Translations under genes and position numbers: made by a program
Shown here: one piece after another, positions 44,791 to 53,306 of the stretch
Position numbering within the stretch: position 1 is the first letter of the stretch
Layout: each line of letters opens with the position of its first letter
The notes under the pieces: generated by a model
The model's database searches: none
What the model saw: the letters and a program-made list of their open reading frames with translations, nothing else
Told to the model about the DNA's origin: nothing
Assembly: GCA_003281045.1 (NCBI GenBank)
Contig: QCDD01000003.1
Coordinates: 16,986-80,985, forward strand
Reading direction: 5' to 3'
Source: Pelagibacteraceae bacterium AG-349-L23
Lineage (GTDB): Bacteria; Pseudomonadota; Alphaproteobacteria; Pelagibacterales; Pelagibacteraceae
DNA: 64,000 bases

Positions 44791-45819
44791 TTAGGGCTCT
44801 TTAGAGATAATTATTGATTGATTGACCTTTTCAATAATACAACCACCTAATGTAGCTCTATTCAATCGATTATTTTCAACTTCCCGGATAATTTTTTCTA
44901 ATTTTTTTCCTCTCACAAAATAATATTTTTCACCGATTAACTTTAATGATTCTGAAAAAGCTCTAAAAGTAACCTCTTGGGGTTGAAGAAAAAAATCACT
45001 ATTGATAACTAATCTTTTTTTATTGTTTAAAAAAGAGGTATTTTCTCGTAAATTTTTATCAACATAAAACTCAATTACTTTGTTTGCATATTTTAAATTT
45101 TTAATCGTTTTTTTTAATTTATTTTTATCTAACCCATCTCTTTCAAGATTTTCCATTAATTTTCTTACTCGAACTCTTTGATATTTTTCATCATAGTTTG
45201 TTGGATCTTCTACATAAAAATCAAAAACTTTTTTTGAAATAAAAATTAAATCCTCTTTTTTTATATTAATTAAAGGTCTTAATATGTTCTTTTTTTTTAT
45301 TGTTGTCTTTATATCTAGAGATGTGAGACCTTTTATTCCACTACCCCTCAGAAGTCTTATAAAAAAATTTTCAATCAAATCATCCTCGTGATGCCCCATT
45401 AAAATATCTTTGATTTTTAATTGATTACATTTCTTGAAAAGTATTTCATATCTTTTTGTTCTAGCAATTGACTGGATGCTTTTCTTTGGTTTCTTTCCTT
45501 TCCAGGTTAATACTTCTGATTTTATAAAGTTTCTTTTAAGCAAATTTAAAACAAATTTAGCCTCTTTTGTAGACTCAGGTCTAAGTTTATGGTCGATAAT
45601 ATAAAACTTTGATTTTAAATTTTTTTTAATTGCATAAATTTTAGATAAAAAAGCTAAAGCAAGACTATCTGGACCACCTGAGACCGCAACTGCAAAACTT
45701 TCATCTAAATTTAAAGAGATCTCAAATTTTTTATAAATCTTATTTATTCTTTTATTATTTAAGTTATCTCTTAAAAGTTTAGGAATTTTGGTTGTTGCAT
45801 TCGAATTTCTGAGACTCAT
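44791..45819 (-). CDS. tilS: tRNA(Ile)-lysidine synthetase
   Basis: A 342-residue TilS. The N-type ATP pyrophosphatase domain has AVSGGPDSLALAFL near residues 46-59, and YIIDHKLRPEST and GHHEDDLIENFFIRLLRGSGIKGL follow. It modifies C34 of the CAU-anticodon tRNA-Ile to lysidine so that it reads AUA, which is essential. The usual C-terminal TilS domains are reduced compared with E. coli (432 residues), as is common in small genomes. The start at 45819 overlaps the cpoB end by 41 nt; about 40 residues precede the PP-loop. It lies 62 nt upstream of ftsH. Confidence 0.93.
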   Translation of the reverse strand: MSLRNSNATTKIPKLLRDNLNNKRINKIYKKFEISLNLDESFAVAVSGGPDSLALAFLSKIYAIKKNLKSKFYIIDHKLRPESTKEAKFVLNLLKRNFIKSEVLTWKGKKPKKSIQSIARTKRYEILFKKCNQLKIKDILMGHHEDDLIENFFIRLLRGSGIKGLTSLDIKTTIKKKNILRPLINIKKEDLIFISKKVFDFYVEDPTNYDEKYQRVRVRKLMENLERDGLDKNKLKKTIKNLKYANKVIEFYVDKNLRENTSFLNNKKRLVINSDFFLQPQEVTFRAFSESLKLIGEKYYFVRGKKLEKIIREVENNRLNRATLGGCIIEKVNQSIIISKEP

Positions 45820-46774
45820 ATTTAGCTTTTTGTATCACAGATTGGTTCGCTTCTGGATATTGTTCTTCAACACCATTGATCATTTTACAACCTTGATCTT
45901 TTTCTCCAATTTGTACCATTGATACACCAAGCTTTAATAAGTTTATAGGTGCTTTTTCACCTTTAGGGTATCTTTGATAACCTTCTAAATATGCTGAGGC
46001 TGCATCCGTATACAATTGTCGTATCCTAAAAGTTTCTGCATACCAATATTGAGCATTCCCAGCCAAATTATGTTCAGGATTTGTGTCAACGAACTCTCTG
46101 AATGCTCTTTCAGCAGTTGAATAATCACCAACTTTTAAAAAGCTTGTAGCAAACTGATATTGTTTATCTGGAGATTCATCTGGAAGAATTTTTTCTTCAG
46201 CTTGAAAAGTTTCAGTTACTACTAAAGCTGTTGAGTCTACAGAATTTGTTTTTTGTGATGTTTCATTGGTCGCTGTATCTTTATATGATATCGATCCCAA
46301 ATCTTGAGGTTGAGAACTTCCAGGTAAAACTTCTAACTGCTCATTATTTGTTTTTTTTGTTAATTTATTTTTATTTGCATCAGAAGACACAACACTTTCC
46401 AAGTCCTGAAATCTTATTTGATTATCTGCTTGCACTTTTGACATTCTGCTGGATAGTTTGTCTAACTTAAAATTTATTTCCTCAAACTTATTTGTAAGTT
46501 CTTGAAATTGATTTTCAATTTCTGAAAGTTTTAATAAATGTCTTGTAAGAACATCTTCTGAATTATTATCTAAATTTGAATTTAAATTTTCAGAGCTATC
46601 ACTATTTAATTCTATTGATCCTGAGTATACGGCTTTTTCAAGAGTCTTTATATCTTTCTGAAGTTGATCTAATATTTCATAAATATTATGATTGTCAGCG
46701 TAAGAATAAGTTACCAAAAAAAAATTACTTAAACAAAGTGTAATAATTTTTAATTTTCTTAAAATGTGTCGCAT
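45779..46774 (-). CDS. cpoB: Tol-Pal associated periplasmic protein CpoB (YbgF)
   Basis: A 331-residue secreted protein. It has a signal peptide at about residues 8-27 (ending near SYADN), a coiled-coil region at about 80-125, a variable linker, and C-terminal TPR repeats from about 205, with KQYQFATSFLKVGDYSTAERAFREF and GNAQYWYAETF. CpoB coordinates peptidoglycan synthesis by PBP1B with Tol-Pal constriction. It is the gene after pal, but an intrinsic terminator separates the two here, so it may have its own promoter or rely on read-through. The 3' end overlaps tilS by 41 nt. Confidence 0.9.
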   Translation of the reverse strand: MRHILRKLKIITLCLSNFFLVTYSYADNHNIYEILDQLQKDIKTLEKAVYSGSIELNSDSSENLNSNLDNNSEDVLTRHLLKLSEIENQFQELTNKFEEINFKLDKLSSRMSKVQADNQIRFQDLESVVSSDANKNKLTKKTNNEQLEVLPGSSQPQDLGSISYKDTATNETSQKTNSVDSTALVVTETFQAEEKILPDESPDKQYQFATSFLKVGDYSTAERAFREFVDTNPEHNLAGNAQYWYAETFRIRQLYTDAASAYLEGYQRYPKGEKAPINLLKLGVSMVQIGEKDQGCKMINGVEEQYPEANQSVIQKAKYESQKFECNNQNS

Positions 46775-46802
46775 TAAAATAATCTTATGATTAAAATAAT
46801 GG

Positions 46803-46843
46803 CAAAAAAAAGACCCTTAACTAATTGAATTAATTAAGGGTCT
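46803..46843 (-). terminator. Rho-independent terminator after pal
   Basis: On the minus strand a perfect 10-bp stem, AGACCCTTAA (46834-46843) with TTAAGGGTCT (46811-46820), closes a 13-nt AT-rich loop and is followed directly by eight T residues (46804-46810 region). It begins 15 nt past the pal stop codon. This is the clearest intrinsic terminator in the window and ends the tolQRAB-pal transcript. On the opposite strand it faces no gene. Confidence 0.9.
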
Positions 46844-46857
46844 TAAATTTTTTAAAA

Positions 46858-47337
46858 TTAATTTGCTTTTACTGTAACAGATCTTCTGTTTTTTGACCAA
46901 GCCAAAGGATTAGAACCAGAGTCAACTGGTCTTTCTTTTCCATAACTTAAAACTGAAATTCTGTTAGAGGAAATCCCATAAGTCATTAAATAATCTTTAG
47001 CAGCATTAGCTCTTCTTTCACCTAATGCTAAGTTATATTCTCTTGTTCCTCTTTCGTCAGCATGTCCTTCAAGCACGATTGTAATGTCAGAATTTTTTCT
47101 TAACCATGCCGCTTGTTTTCTTAAAGTTTCTCTTGATGCAGTAGTCAAAACTGACTCATTAGTTGCAAAGAAAACTCTGTCAGGAACACCTGAGGCTAAA
47201 TATTCAACTGTATCTGTTCCAGTGTAAACATCCCCTTGCATTTGGCCTGTAGATTTTTTTGATGTTGCGCAAGCAGACAACACTAAACATGCAAATAATA
47301 CTAAAAAAGTGTTCTTTAAAATTTTGTTTAATTTCAT
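46858..47337 (-). CDS. pal: Peptidoglycan-associated lipoprotein Pal
   Basis: A 159-residue outer-membrane lipoprotein from the ATG at 47335-47337. The N-terminus MKLNKILKNTFLVLFACLVL is followed by the lipobox LSAC with acylated Cys near residue 22. The OmpA-like domain has VFFATNESVL, VLEGHADERGTREYNLALGERRA and GKERPVDSG, binding diaminopimelate in peptidoglycan. AAGGAG at 47343-47348, 5 nt before the ATG, decides the start; an in-frame start 14 codons upstream (47379) is rejected. It is the anchor of the Tol-Pal constriction machine, 85 nt after tolB. A strong terminator follows. Confidence 0.96.
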   Translation of the reverse strand: MKLNKILKNTFLVLFACLVLSACATSKKSTGQMQGDVYTGTDTVEYLASGVPDRVFFATNESVLTTASRETLRKQAAWLRKNSDITIVLEGHADERGTREYNLALGERRANAAKDYLMTYGISSNRISVLSYGKERPVDSGSNPLAWSKNRRSVTVKAN

Positions 47338-47342
47338 TAATG

Positions 47343-47348
47343 CTCCTT
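47343..47348 (-). promoter_or_regulatory. Ribosome binding site deciding the pal start
   Basis: AAGGAG on the minus strand, 5 nt before the ATG at 47335-47337. It is one of the few near-consensus Shine-Dalgarno sites in the window and excludes the longer in-frame start at 47379. Confidence 0.85.
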
Positions 47349-47422
47349 GGTCAATATTTCTTATAACTAACTTTTTCACAACTAATTAAATGTTTCAAGG
47401 TAAAAAATCAACATATTTTCAG

Positions 47423-48763
47423 TTAATTACTTAATAAAGATGACCATGATGGGTCTGATGCATCAGTTGGGGTATCTACAAGCCTTTCATTGTAGCCTGT
47501 TAAATCAATTGACCACAATTTAGCAGAAAAACCCTCCCCTTTATCATCAGTTTTAGTCTCTCTATAAAAAATTAAAACTCGTCCATTAGGCGACCAGGAA
47601 GGAGCTTCTTGATAAAAATTTTCTGTCAACAATCTCTCACCAGATCCATCGGTTCTCATCACACCGATGTAGAATTTACCTTTATGTAATTTTGTAAAAG
47701 CGATTAAATCACCTCTTGGAGACCAAACAGGAGTACCATATAAACCATTTCCAAAAGAAATTCTTTTAACATTGCTACCATCACTTTTCATGACATAAAT
47801 TTGTTGATACCCACTTCGGTCGGAGTTAAAACAAATAAATTTTCCATCCGGGGAATAAGATGGTGAAGTATCTATAGAGGGATGATTGGTAATTTTCTCT
47901 ACAATTCTATTTTCTAAATCCATTGTATAAATATCTGAATTTCCATCCTTAGCAAAACTCATTATAATTTTTTTTCCATCTGGAGAAAATCTAGGAGCAA
48001 AAGTCATTCCTGGAAAGTCTCCTACCACTTCTTGAATACCTGTTTCAATATCAAGAAGATAAACTCTAGGTAAATTTCTAAAATAGGATAGATATGTTAC
48101 CATTTGGCTTGTAGGATTAAATCTTGGTGTCAAAACAAGTTCATTTCCTAAAGTTAAAAATTTGTTATTTGCACCATCTTGATCCATGATGGCTAATTTT
48201 TTAATTCTCTTTGTTTTTGGACCCTCTTCAGCAACATAGATTATCCTCGTATCAAAATAACCTTTTTCTCCAGTTAATCTCTCGTAAACTTTATCTGTTA
48301 TTATATGACCAACACGTCTCCAGTTGTTTGGCACTGTAGTAAATGCTAGAGCCATCATTTCTTTTCCAGCAAGCACATCCCATAATCTAAACTCAACTCT
48401 AAGTTTATCTTCAACATTTTTAACTTTACCTGTTATTAAAGCTTGAGCTTTAATTAAATTCCAATCCTCAAAACGTGGTTTTAGGTGAGCAATATCAGGT
48501 GCTTGAAGAAAAGCATTTTTATCTAACGGATTAAAAAGACCTGAAGTTTTCAAATTTTTTTCGATAACTTTAGAAATTTCTGACCCAATATCTTTTTTCT
48601 TTAAAGTTTTCTCAAAACTCTTTTTTGACTCGTCATCAATTGATAATGGTGACACTGCAATAGGCAGTGGATTCAAGTTTCCTCGTGTAATATCTACCTC
48701 AATTAGACCTAATGCTTTAGTAGGTATTATAAATATTAAAAATAAAATAATTAGATTTCTCAT
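47423..48763 (-). CDS. tolB: Tol-Pal system beta-propeller protein TolB
   Basis: A 446-residue periplasmic protein with a signal peptide at about residues 1-18. It has an N-terminal TolB domain ([17 protein letters not shown]) and a C-terminal six-bladed propeller with repeated motifs such as [32 protein letters not shown] and [14 protein letters not shown]. It shuttles between Pal and TolA. It lies 9 nt downstream of the tolA-like gene and 85 nt before pal. Full length. Confidence 0.97.
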   Translation of the reverse strand: MRNLIILFLIFIIPTKALGLIEVDITRGNLNPLPIAVSPLSIDDESKKSFEKTLKKKDIGSEISKVIEKNLKTSGLFNPLDKNAFLQAPDIAHLKPRFEDWNLIKAQALITGKVKNVEDKLRVEFRLWDVLAGKEMMALAFTTVPNNWRRVGHIITDKVYERLTGEKGYFDTRIIYVAEEGPKTKRIKKLAIMDQDGANNKFLTLGNELVLTPRFNPTSQMVTYLSYFRNLPRVYLLDIETGIQEVVGDFPGMTFAPRFSPDGKKIIMSFAKDGNSDIYTMDLENRIVEKITNHPSIDTSPSYSPDGKFICFNSDRSGYQQIYVMKSDGSNVKRISFGNGLYGTPVWSPRGDLIAFTKLHKGKFYIGVMRTDGSGERLLTENFYQEAPSWSPNGRVLIFYRETKTDDKGEGFSAKLWSIDLTGYNERLVDTPTDASDPSWSSLLSN

Positions 48764-48772
48764 TAAAATATT

Positions 48773-49582
48773 CTATCCCTCTAACATTTCTCTTGCATCA
48801 AAATTTAATTGTAATTCTTTCCATCTTTCATAACCAGTTGTTGGAACTCTTAAGGGCTGGCATAATTTTATTGCTCTTAAAGCACTTTCTGCCAAAACCT
48901 TATAAAAACCCTGACCAGGTTTATTCATTCTTGCATGATCCAAAATCTCTGACTCTTGAATTGTTCCATCTGGATTCAGTTGTAGTTTAATTCTTACTAA
49001 TAAATTTTCATTGTAAGGTAAACCTAAAGGAATACTCCAACAACCAAATATTTGAGCTTTTAAAGCATCCTCTTCGCTTAAAGATAAACCTGCATTTTCA
49101 ACATTCTTTTTTTGATCTTGCGTAATTTTGTTATTTTTTTTTATCGTTTCAGCGCTTTCAACTTTAGATTTGTCAATTAAGGCTGCGATATTATTTGGAT
49201 CGAATAACTCTTTTTTTTCAAATTCAGAAACTTGCTTAACTTCATTATCAATTTTTTCTGGATTTTGTTTATCCTCTTTTATTTTCTCAACCTTTTTAGG
49301 CTTATCATCTGGCATTGGAACCGCATCTGGTTTAATTTTTTTTACTTTTTTTGGAGGAGCTTGTTCAGATACCAACTTTTTTTCTTTCTCTTTAATTTTT
49401 TCAATAATTTTTTTTGCTTTAGGTGCGTATGGAATATTCGTTTTATCTGTAATCTGTATTAATTCTACAGATACAATCGGGGGAAGATCAATTGGTTTTT
49501 TAGCTAAGAAAGGTAAACTAAAAGCTGTAATCATTATTAAAACCAGATGTGATACAGAAGATATAATTATACTTCTATTCAC
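48773..49582 (-). CDS. tolA: TolA-like protein of the Tol-Pal system
   Basis: A 269-residue bitopic protein. It has a membrane segment at about residues 7-26, then a long Lys/Pro/Glu-rich periplasmic stalk (about 50-170), and a TolA/TonB C-terminal domain starting near FGCWSIPLGLPYNENLLVRIKL. TolA transmits proton-motive force from TolQR to TolB-Pal. Identity rests on position between tolR and tolB together with this architecture; the stalk is low complexity and poorly conserved. It lies 3 nt after tolR. Confidence 0.92.
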   Translation of the reverse strand: MNRSIIISSVSHLVLIMITAFSLPFLAKKPIDLPPIVSVELIQITDKTNIPYAPKAKKIIEKIKEKEKKLVSEQAPPKKVKKIKPDAVPMPDDKPKKVEKIKEDKQNPEKIDNEVKQVSEFEKKELFDPNNIAALIDKSKVESAETIKKNNKITQDQKKNVENAGLSLSEEDALKAQIFGCWSIPLGLPYNENLLVRIKLQLNPDGTIQESEILDHARMNKPGQGFYKVLAESALRAIKLCQPLRVPTTGYERWKELQLNFDAREMLEG

Positions 49583-49585
49583 TTC

Positions 49586-50002
49586 TTACCTTTCTTTATA
49601 TGGTTCGGATATAAGTGCTACTTTAGTGAAACCAGACCCAGATAGTAGGCCCATAATTTCTAATACTCTTCCATAATTAATTGTTTTATCACCCCTCACG
49701 TAAATTCTTGTATCAGTTCTATTTTTTGAAACCGCTAAGACTTTTGCTATTATTTTTTCATATTCAACTTTTGATTCTTGAATATAAATTTCACCCTTAG
49801 AGTTTATTGTTAAAGTCAGTGGTTCAGCTTCTTCGGGAAGAGAGTCGGCAGAACTTTCTGGTAAATCAACCTGAACTCCAACAGTTAACAAAGGTGCAGT
49901 CACCATAAAAATAATTAAAAGCACCAACATTACATCTACAAATGGTGTTACATTTATTTCGCTCATTGGTTCTTTTGATGAACGATTTAATTTAAAAGCC
50001 AT
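49586..50002 (-). CDS. tolR: Tol-Pal system proton-channel subunit TolR
   Basis: A 138-residue ExbD/TolR protein. SEINVTPFVDVMLVLLIIFMV, with the essential membrane aspartate in FVDVM, spans about residues 14-35. The periplasmic domain ends with the helix GRVLEIMGLLSGSGFTKVALIS. It forms the proton-driven motor with TolQ (1 nt upstream). Full length. Confidence 0.97.
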   Translation of the reverse strand: MAFKLNRSSKEPMSEINVTPFVDVMLVLLIIFMVTAPLLTVGVQVDLPESSADSLPEEAEPLTLTINSKGEIYIQESKVEYEKIIAKVLAVSKNRTDTRIYVRGDKTINYGRVLEIMGLLSGSGFTKVALISEPYKER

Positions 50003-50003
50003 T

Positions 50004-50678
50004 TTAGATAATCGTTAAAAATCTTTTTGAGAAATTTTCTAATTTTTGGGAATACTTAATCGAGTCATTATTAAATTTATTATATGCAACAACCGCGGGT
50101 ATTGCTGCTAGTAGACCTAAAGCAGTTGCGAATAGTGCTTCAGCTATTCCAGGTGCAACAATTGCCAGACTCGTATTTCTTGAAATTGCTATAGATTGAA
50201 AAGAGTTCATAATTCCCCAAACTGTTCCGAATAAGCCTATGAATGGAGCTGTTGATCCTACTGTTGCTAAAAAAGTAAAACCTTTAGTGATTTTTGATAT
50301 TTGTTTTTCAATACCCGTCTCTAACATTGTAGTCATCCTATTGTTTAAATCTGTTCTAGATCTTCTCTTCAATAAGTTTTGCATCGCATCTTTAAAAATT
50401 AAAGCCATCGGGTCTTGAACGTTGGCTGGTAGATTATTATAAAAAGTTTCTGCAGATTTAGAATTCCAAAACTTTGTTTCAAACTCTTCTGTAGATTGAT
50501 TTATTTTTTTAAACAATCTATATTTTTCAATTATTACTGCCCACGAATATATAGAACAAGCTATTAACATTATGATAACTGACTTGACAACTATGTCAGC
50601 TCTAATAAATAAATTTATTAAAGAAAAATCAGCACTTGAGGCCAGCCCAACTGCTTGAGACGTGATATCAGCTTCCAT
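50004..50678 (-). CDS. tolQ: Tol-Pal system motor subunit TolQ
   Basis: A 224-residue ExbB/MotA-family channel with three membrane segments (about residues 22-45, 130-155 and 165-195). Conserved regions are FLATVGSTAPFIGLFGTVWGIM and AIVAPGIAEALFATALGLLAAIPAVVAYN. It energises TolA with TolR. Commonly a thioesterase gene (ybgC) precedes tolQ; none is seen here. It lies 50 nt after the RuvC-like gene. Confidence 0.97.
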   Translation of the reverse strand: MEADITSQAVGLASSADFSLINLFIRADIVVKSVIIMLIACSIYSWAVIIEKYRLFKKINQSTEEFETKFWNSKSAETFYNNLPANVQDPMALIFKDAMQNLLKRRSRTDLNNRMTTMLETGIEKQISKITKGFTFLATVGSTAPFIGLFGTVWGIMNSFQSIAISRNTSLAIVAPGIAEALFATALGLLAAIPAVVAYNKFNNDSIKYSQKLENFSKRFLTII

Positions 50679-50728
50679 ATCGTCTTCTCACACTTAAATG
50701 TGTCATGATTTTGTCTGAATAATTAAAG

Positions 50729-51223
50729 CTATTCATCAATTTTGTAAGTTTCATGATAAAAACTTGCTATCAAAATCGCATCAGCTTTATTTGAGTCTTT
50801 CTTTCTAGATAATTGAGATGAAAAATATGGAAATATTTCTATTGCTCTTGTTCTGCTGGCATCTTTTTCAGAATTTAAAAGGTTAAAATATTTTTTCCAT
50901 TTTGCGGGCCTTACAAAGTACATGGGTAATTGCATCGCGGTACAAATACCCTTTAAAATTCCAAATGATTGTCCAAAATTAAACATACTAGTAACGCCTT
51001 GACCAGGCATTGCAGAAACGTGTTCAATCACAACTCTAATTTGATTTATTTCAAATTGTTTAATTCTTTTGCTAATTTCATTATAAACTTGCGAGCCATT
51101 TACTTGTTTTTTATTTTTTTTCCCATCTGCCATTATAGGCATTTCAATTACGTCTAGGATTTTTCCATTATCTAAAAAACAAATTGAACCAGAAATTCCA
51201 GGATCTATACCTATTATTAACAT
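50729..51223 (-). CDS. RuvC-like Holliday junction resolvase, divergent (phage-type)
   Basis: A 164-residue RNase H-fold nuclease. Candidate acidic residues are D7 (IIGIDPGISGS), E67 (VVIEHVSAMPGQGVTSMFNFG) and D148 in KADAILIASF; the fourth position is ambiguous (D143 or N145). MPGQGVTSMFNFGQSFGIL and RPAKWKKYF are more like the RuvC-like resolvases of phages and some small genomes than like canonical E. coli-type RuvC. It sits exactly where ruvC is expected, between yebC and tolQ, but no ruvA or ruvB follows. The likely role is Holliday junction cleavage; specificity is unproven. It lies 3 nt after yebC. Confidence 0.78.
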   Translation of the reverse strand: MLIIGIDPGISGSICFLDNGKILDVIEMPIMADGKKNKKQVNGSQVYNEISKRIKQFEINQIRVVIEHVSAMPGQGVTSMFNFGQSFGILKGICTAMQLPMYFVRPAKWKKYFNLLNSEKDASRTRAIEIFPYFSSQLSRKKDSNKADAILIASFYHETYKIDE

Positions 51224-51226
51224 AAT

Positions 51227-51949
51227 TTAATTTACAAATTCAGCATTAGAATAAACATTTTGTACATCATCATTGTCTTCAAGTAATTCAAAGAAATTTA
51301 CTAAATCTTCATTTTTTTCTTTAGAAATTTTTACACTATTAAGTGGCACCCATTCAATTTCTGTTGAGATAAAATTAGTAATTTCTTTTTCTAATTCTTT
51401 TTTAACATTATAAATTTCACTGACAGGACATTGTATTTCGTGAAAATCATTTTCCGATTTACATTCATCAGCTCCAGCATTGGTAGCTAGCTCAAAAATT
51501 TGATCATCAGAAACCTCTTTTTTATCGATCTTAATTATTCCTAATTGATTAAAATTATGAGAAGCAGAACCCTGGGTTCCTAGACTGCCACCTGCTTTTT
51601 GAAAAATTGTTCTAATACTGGACGCTGTTCTATTTTTATTATCTGTTAATGCTTCTATTATTACCGCTACTTTTTCTGGTCCAAAGCCCTCATATCTTAA
51701 ATTTTCAAAATTTGACTCAGTATTAACTGAAGATTTATCAATTGCTCTTTCAATATTTTCTTTCGGCATATTTGCTGATCTTGCAGCTTGAATCGCAGAT
51801 CTTAATCTTGGATTCATTGCTGGATCTTTATCCCCAAGTTTTGCTGCAACAGTGATTTCTTTCGACAACTTTGAAAAAATTTTAGATCTTTGCTTATCGG
51901 CTTTACCTTTTTTATGTTTTATTCCTGCCCAATGAGAATGTCCTGCCAT
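51227..51949 (-). CDS. yebC: YebC/PmpR-family transcription/translation factor
   Basis: A 240-residue YebC protein (PF01709). It starts MAGHSHWAGIKHKKGKADKQRSKIF, the highly conserved opening of the family. DPAMNPRLRSAIQAARSANMPKENIERAI and YEGFGPEKVAVIIEALTDNKNRTAS follow. Family members act as DNA-binding regulators or, as more recently shown, help ribosomes through difficult proline stretches. The position just before ruvC is the classic one. It lies 7 nt after the ymdB-like gene. Confidence 0.96.
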   Translation of the reverse strand: MAGHSHWAGIKHKKGKADKQRSKIFSKLSKEITVAAKLGDKDPAMNPRLRSAIQAARSANMPKENIERAIDKSSVNTESNFENLRYEGFGPEKVAVIIEALTDNKNRTASSIRTIFQKAGGSLGTQGSASHNFNQLGIIKIDKKEVSDDQIFELATNAGADECKSENDFHEIQCPVSEIYNVKKELEKEITNFISTEIEWVPLNSVKISKEKNEDLVNFFELLEDNDDVQNVYSNAEFVN

Positions 51950-51956
51950 AAACTAA

Positions 51957-52760
51957 TTAAGTATTCTTTAGCTGACCTCCAAAAACATAGCTTTCAATTT
52001 TATTTGCTAAACCAGTTTTTATATCACAATCAACAATTACTCCACTTAAAGTAGCATCACCAGTTGCTGGATAATGTTTGGTAGACTCTTTTTTCATAAA
52101 TCTGTTCAAAGAGTTATCTTTATTCATACCAATAACTGAGTCATAATCACCACACATACCTGCATCTGTTTGATAAGCTGTTCCATTTTTCAAAATTCTT
52201 GCATCATTTGTTGGAATGTGTGTGTGTGTTCCAACTACTAGAGTAGCTTTACCATCAAAAAAATATCCTATTGCATTTTTTTCACTAGTAATTTCTCCAT
52301 GAAAATCAACAACTAGAAAATCATAATCCTTTTTTAGCTTGTGCTCTTTTAAAAATTTTTCTGAAATCTCAAATACATCATCACATTTTTTCATAAAAAC
52401 ATTTCCCATTAAATTTAAAACACCAATTTTTATATTTTTTTTATTTTGAAAAACTTCAAATCCCTTACCTGGTGCTGGCTCAAATAAATTTTTTGGACGA
52501 AGCAACCTATTTTCATTATCGATAAATTTCATAATATCTTTTTGATCCCAAACATGATTACCAGTAGTAATGACATCAACACCACAATTAAAAAAATCCT
52601 CACAGATTTCTTTTGTTAATCCAACTCCTGCCTCAGCTGCATTTTCTCCATTGACGATTACAAAATCAATTTTATTCAATTCTTTTTGGCTTAAAAGATT
52701 ATTCAAAATTTTCGAACAACCTGAGTTCCCTACCACATCTCCTAAAAATAAAATTCTCAT
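51957..52760 (-). CDS. YmdB-like metallophosphoesterase (2',3'-cyclic nucleotide phosphodiesterase family)
   Basis: A 267-residue calcineurin-like phosphoesterase of the TIGR00282/YmdB family. Metal-binding motifs in order are GDVVGNSG (residues 7-14), NGENAAEAG, GNHVWDQKD, VDFHGEITSEK and GTHTHIPTNDA, with YQTDAGMCGDYDSVIGM near the C-terminus. In Bacillus the family hydrolyses 2',3'-cAMP and affects RNA turnover and development. Its role in proteobacteria is unclear. It overlaps ygfA by 4 nt and precedes yebC. Confidence 0.9.
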   Translation of the reverse strand: MRILFLGDVVGNSGCSKILNNLLSQKELNKIDFVIVNGENAAEAGVGLTKEICEDFFNCGVDVITTGNHVWDQKDIMKFIDNENRLLRPKNLFEPAPGKGFEVFQNKKNIKIGVLNLMGNVFMKKCDDVFEISEKFLKEHKLKKDYDFLVVDFHGEITSEKNAIGYFFDGKATLVVGTHTHIPTNDARILKNGTAYQTDAGMCGDYDSVIGMNKDNSLNRFMKKESTKHYPATGDATLSGVIVDCDIKTGLANKIESYVFGGQLKNT

Positions 52761-53299
52761 ATAAAATTTTTATCTGTTACAATAAAATCGAGTTTCATAT
52801 CATATTTGTTAACTGGTATTTTTTTTACTTTTTGAAAAGAATAAGCTAACCCAATTAATATAATTTTTTTGTTTTTTTTTACCTTCTTAATATACCTATC
52901 GTAATAACCACCTCCGTAACCTATTCTATTTAAATGATTATCAAAAGCTACAAGTGGTACTAAAAGAATACTTGGATAGACAATTTGATTTGATGAAGGT
53001 TCAGGTATTCCATATTTATTTATTGATAGAGGCTCTTTTGTTGACCAGTATAAAAAATCCATTTGATTATTTTTTTTAATTTTTGGCAATGATATTTGAT
53101 AACCAAGTTTTTCAAGTTTATTTAAAATTTGAATTGGATCAACTTCATGATTATATGGATAATAACCACCAATTATTTTTGTATTTACTTTTTCTTTTTT
53201 TAAAATTTTTATAATATTACTAAATTTTATGATAAAATTTTTATTGTTATTTAGTTTTCTGGCTTTTAATAATTTTTTTCTAATTTCAGATTTATTCAC
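52757..53299 (-). CDS. ygfA: 5-formyltetrahydrofolate cyclo-ligase
   Basis: A 180-residue cyclo-ligase converting 5-formyl-THF to 5,10-methenyl-THF with ATP. The conserved C-terminal motif is LLVPLVAFDNHLNRIGYGGGYYDRYI, and SLPKI and DPIQIL occur earlier. It is 7 nt after zapA, the usual zapA-ygfA order, but there is no room for the 6S RNA gene that often lies between them in other proteobacteria. It overlaps the ymdB-like gene by 4 nt. Confidence 0.93.
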   Translation of the reverse strand: MNKSEIRKKLLKARKLNNNKNFIIKFSNIIKILKKEKVNTKIIGGYYPYNHEVDPIQILNKLEKLGYQISLPKIKKNNQMDFLYWSTKEPLSINKYGIPEPSSNQIVYPSILLVPLVAFDNHLNRIGYGGGYYDRYIKKVKKNKKIILIGLAYSFQKVKKIPVNKYDMKLDFIVTDKNFI

Positions 53300-53306
53300 T
53301 TGAATT

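Noticed and set aside
49128..49676. Open frame of 182 codons on the plus strand
   Set aside because: It lies antisense to tolA and tolR, which have clear motifs and operon context. Its Phe/Ser-rich translation reflects the lysine/glutamate-rich codons of the other strand.
53300..53306. 6S RNA between zapA and ygfA
   Set aside because: The gap is only 7 nt, so no RNA gene can be there.
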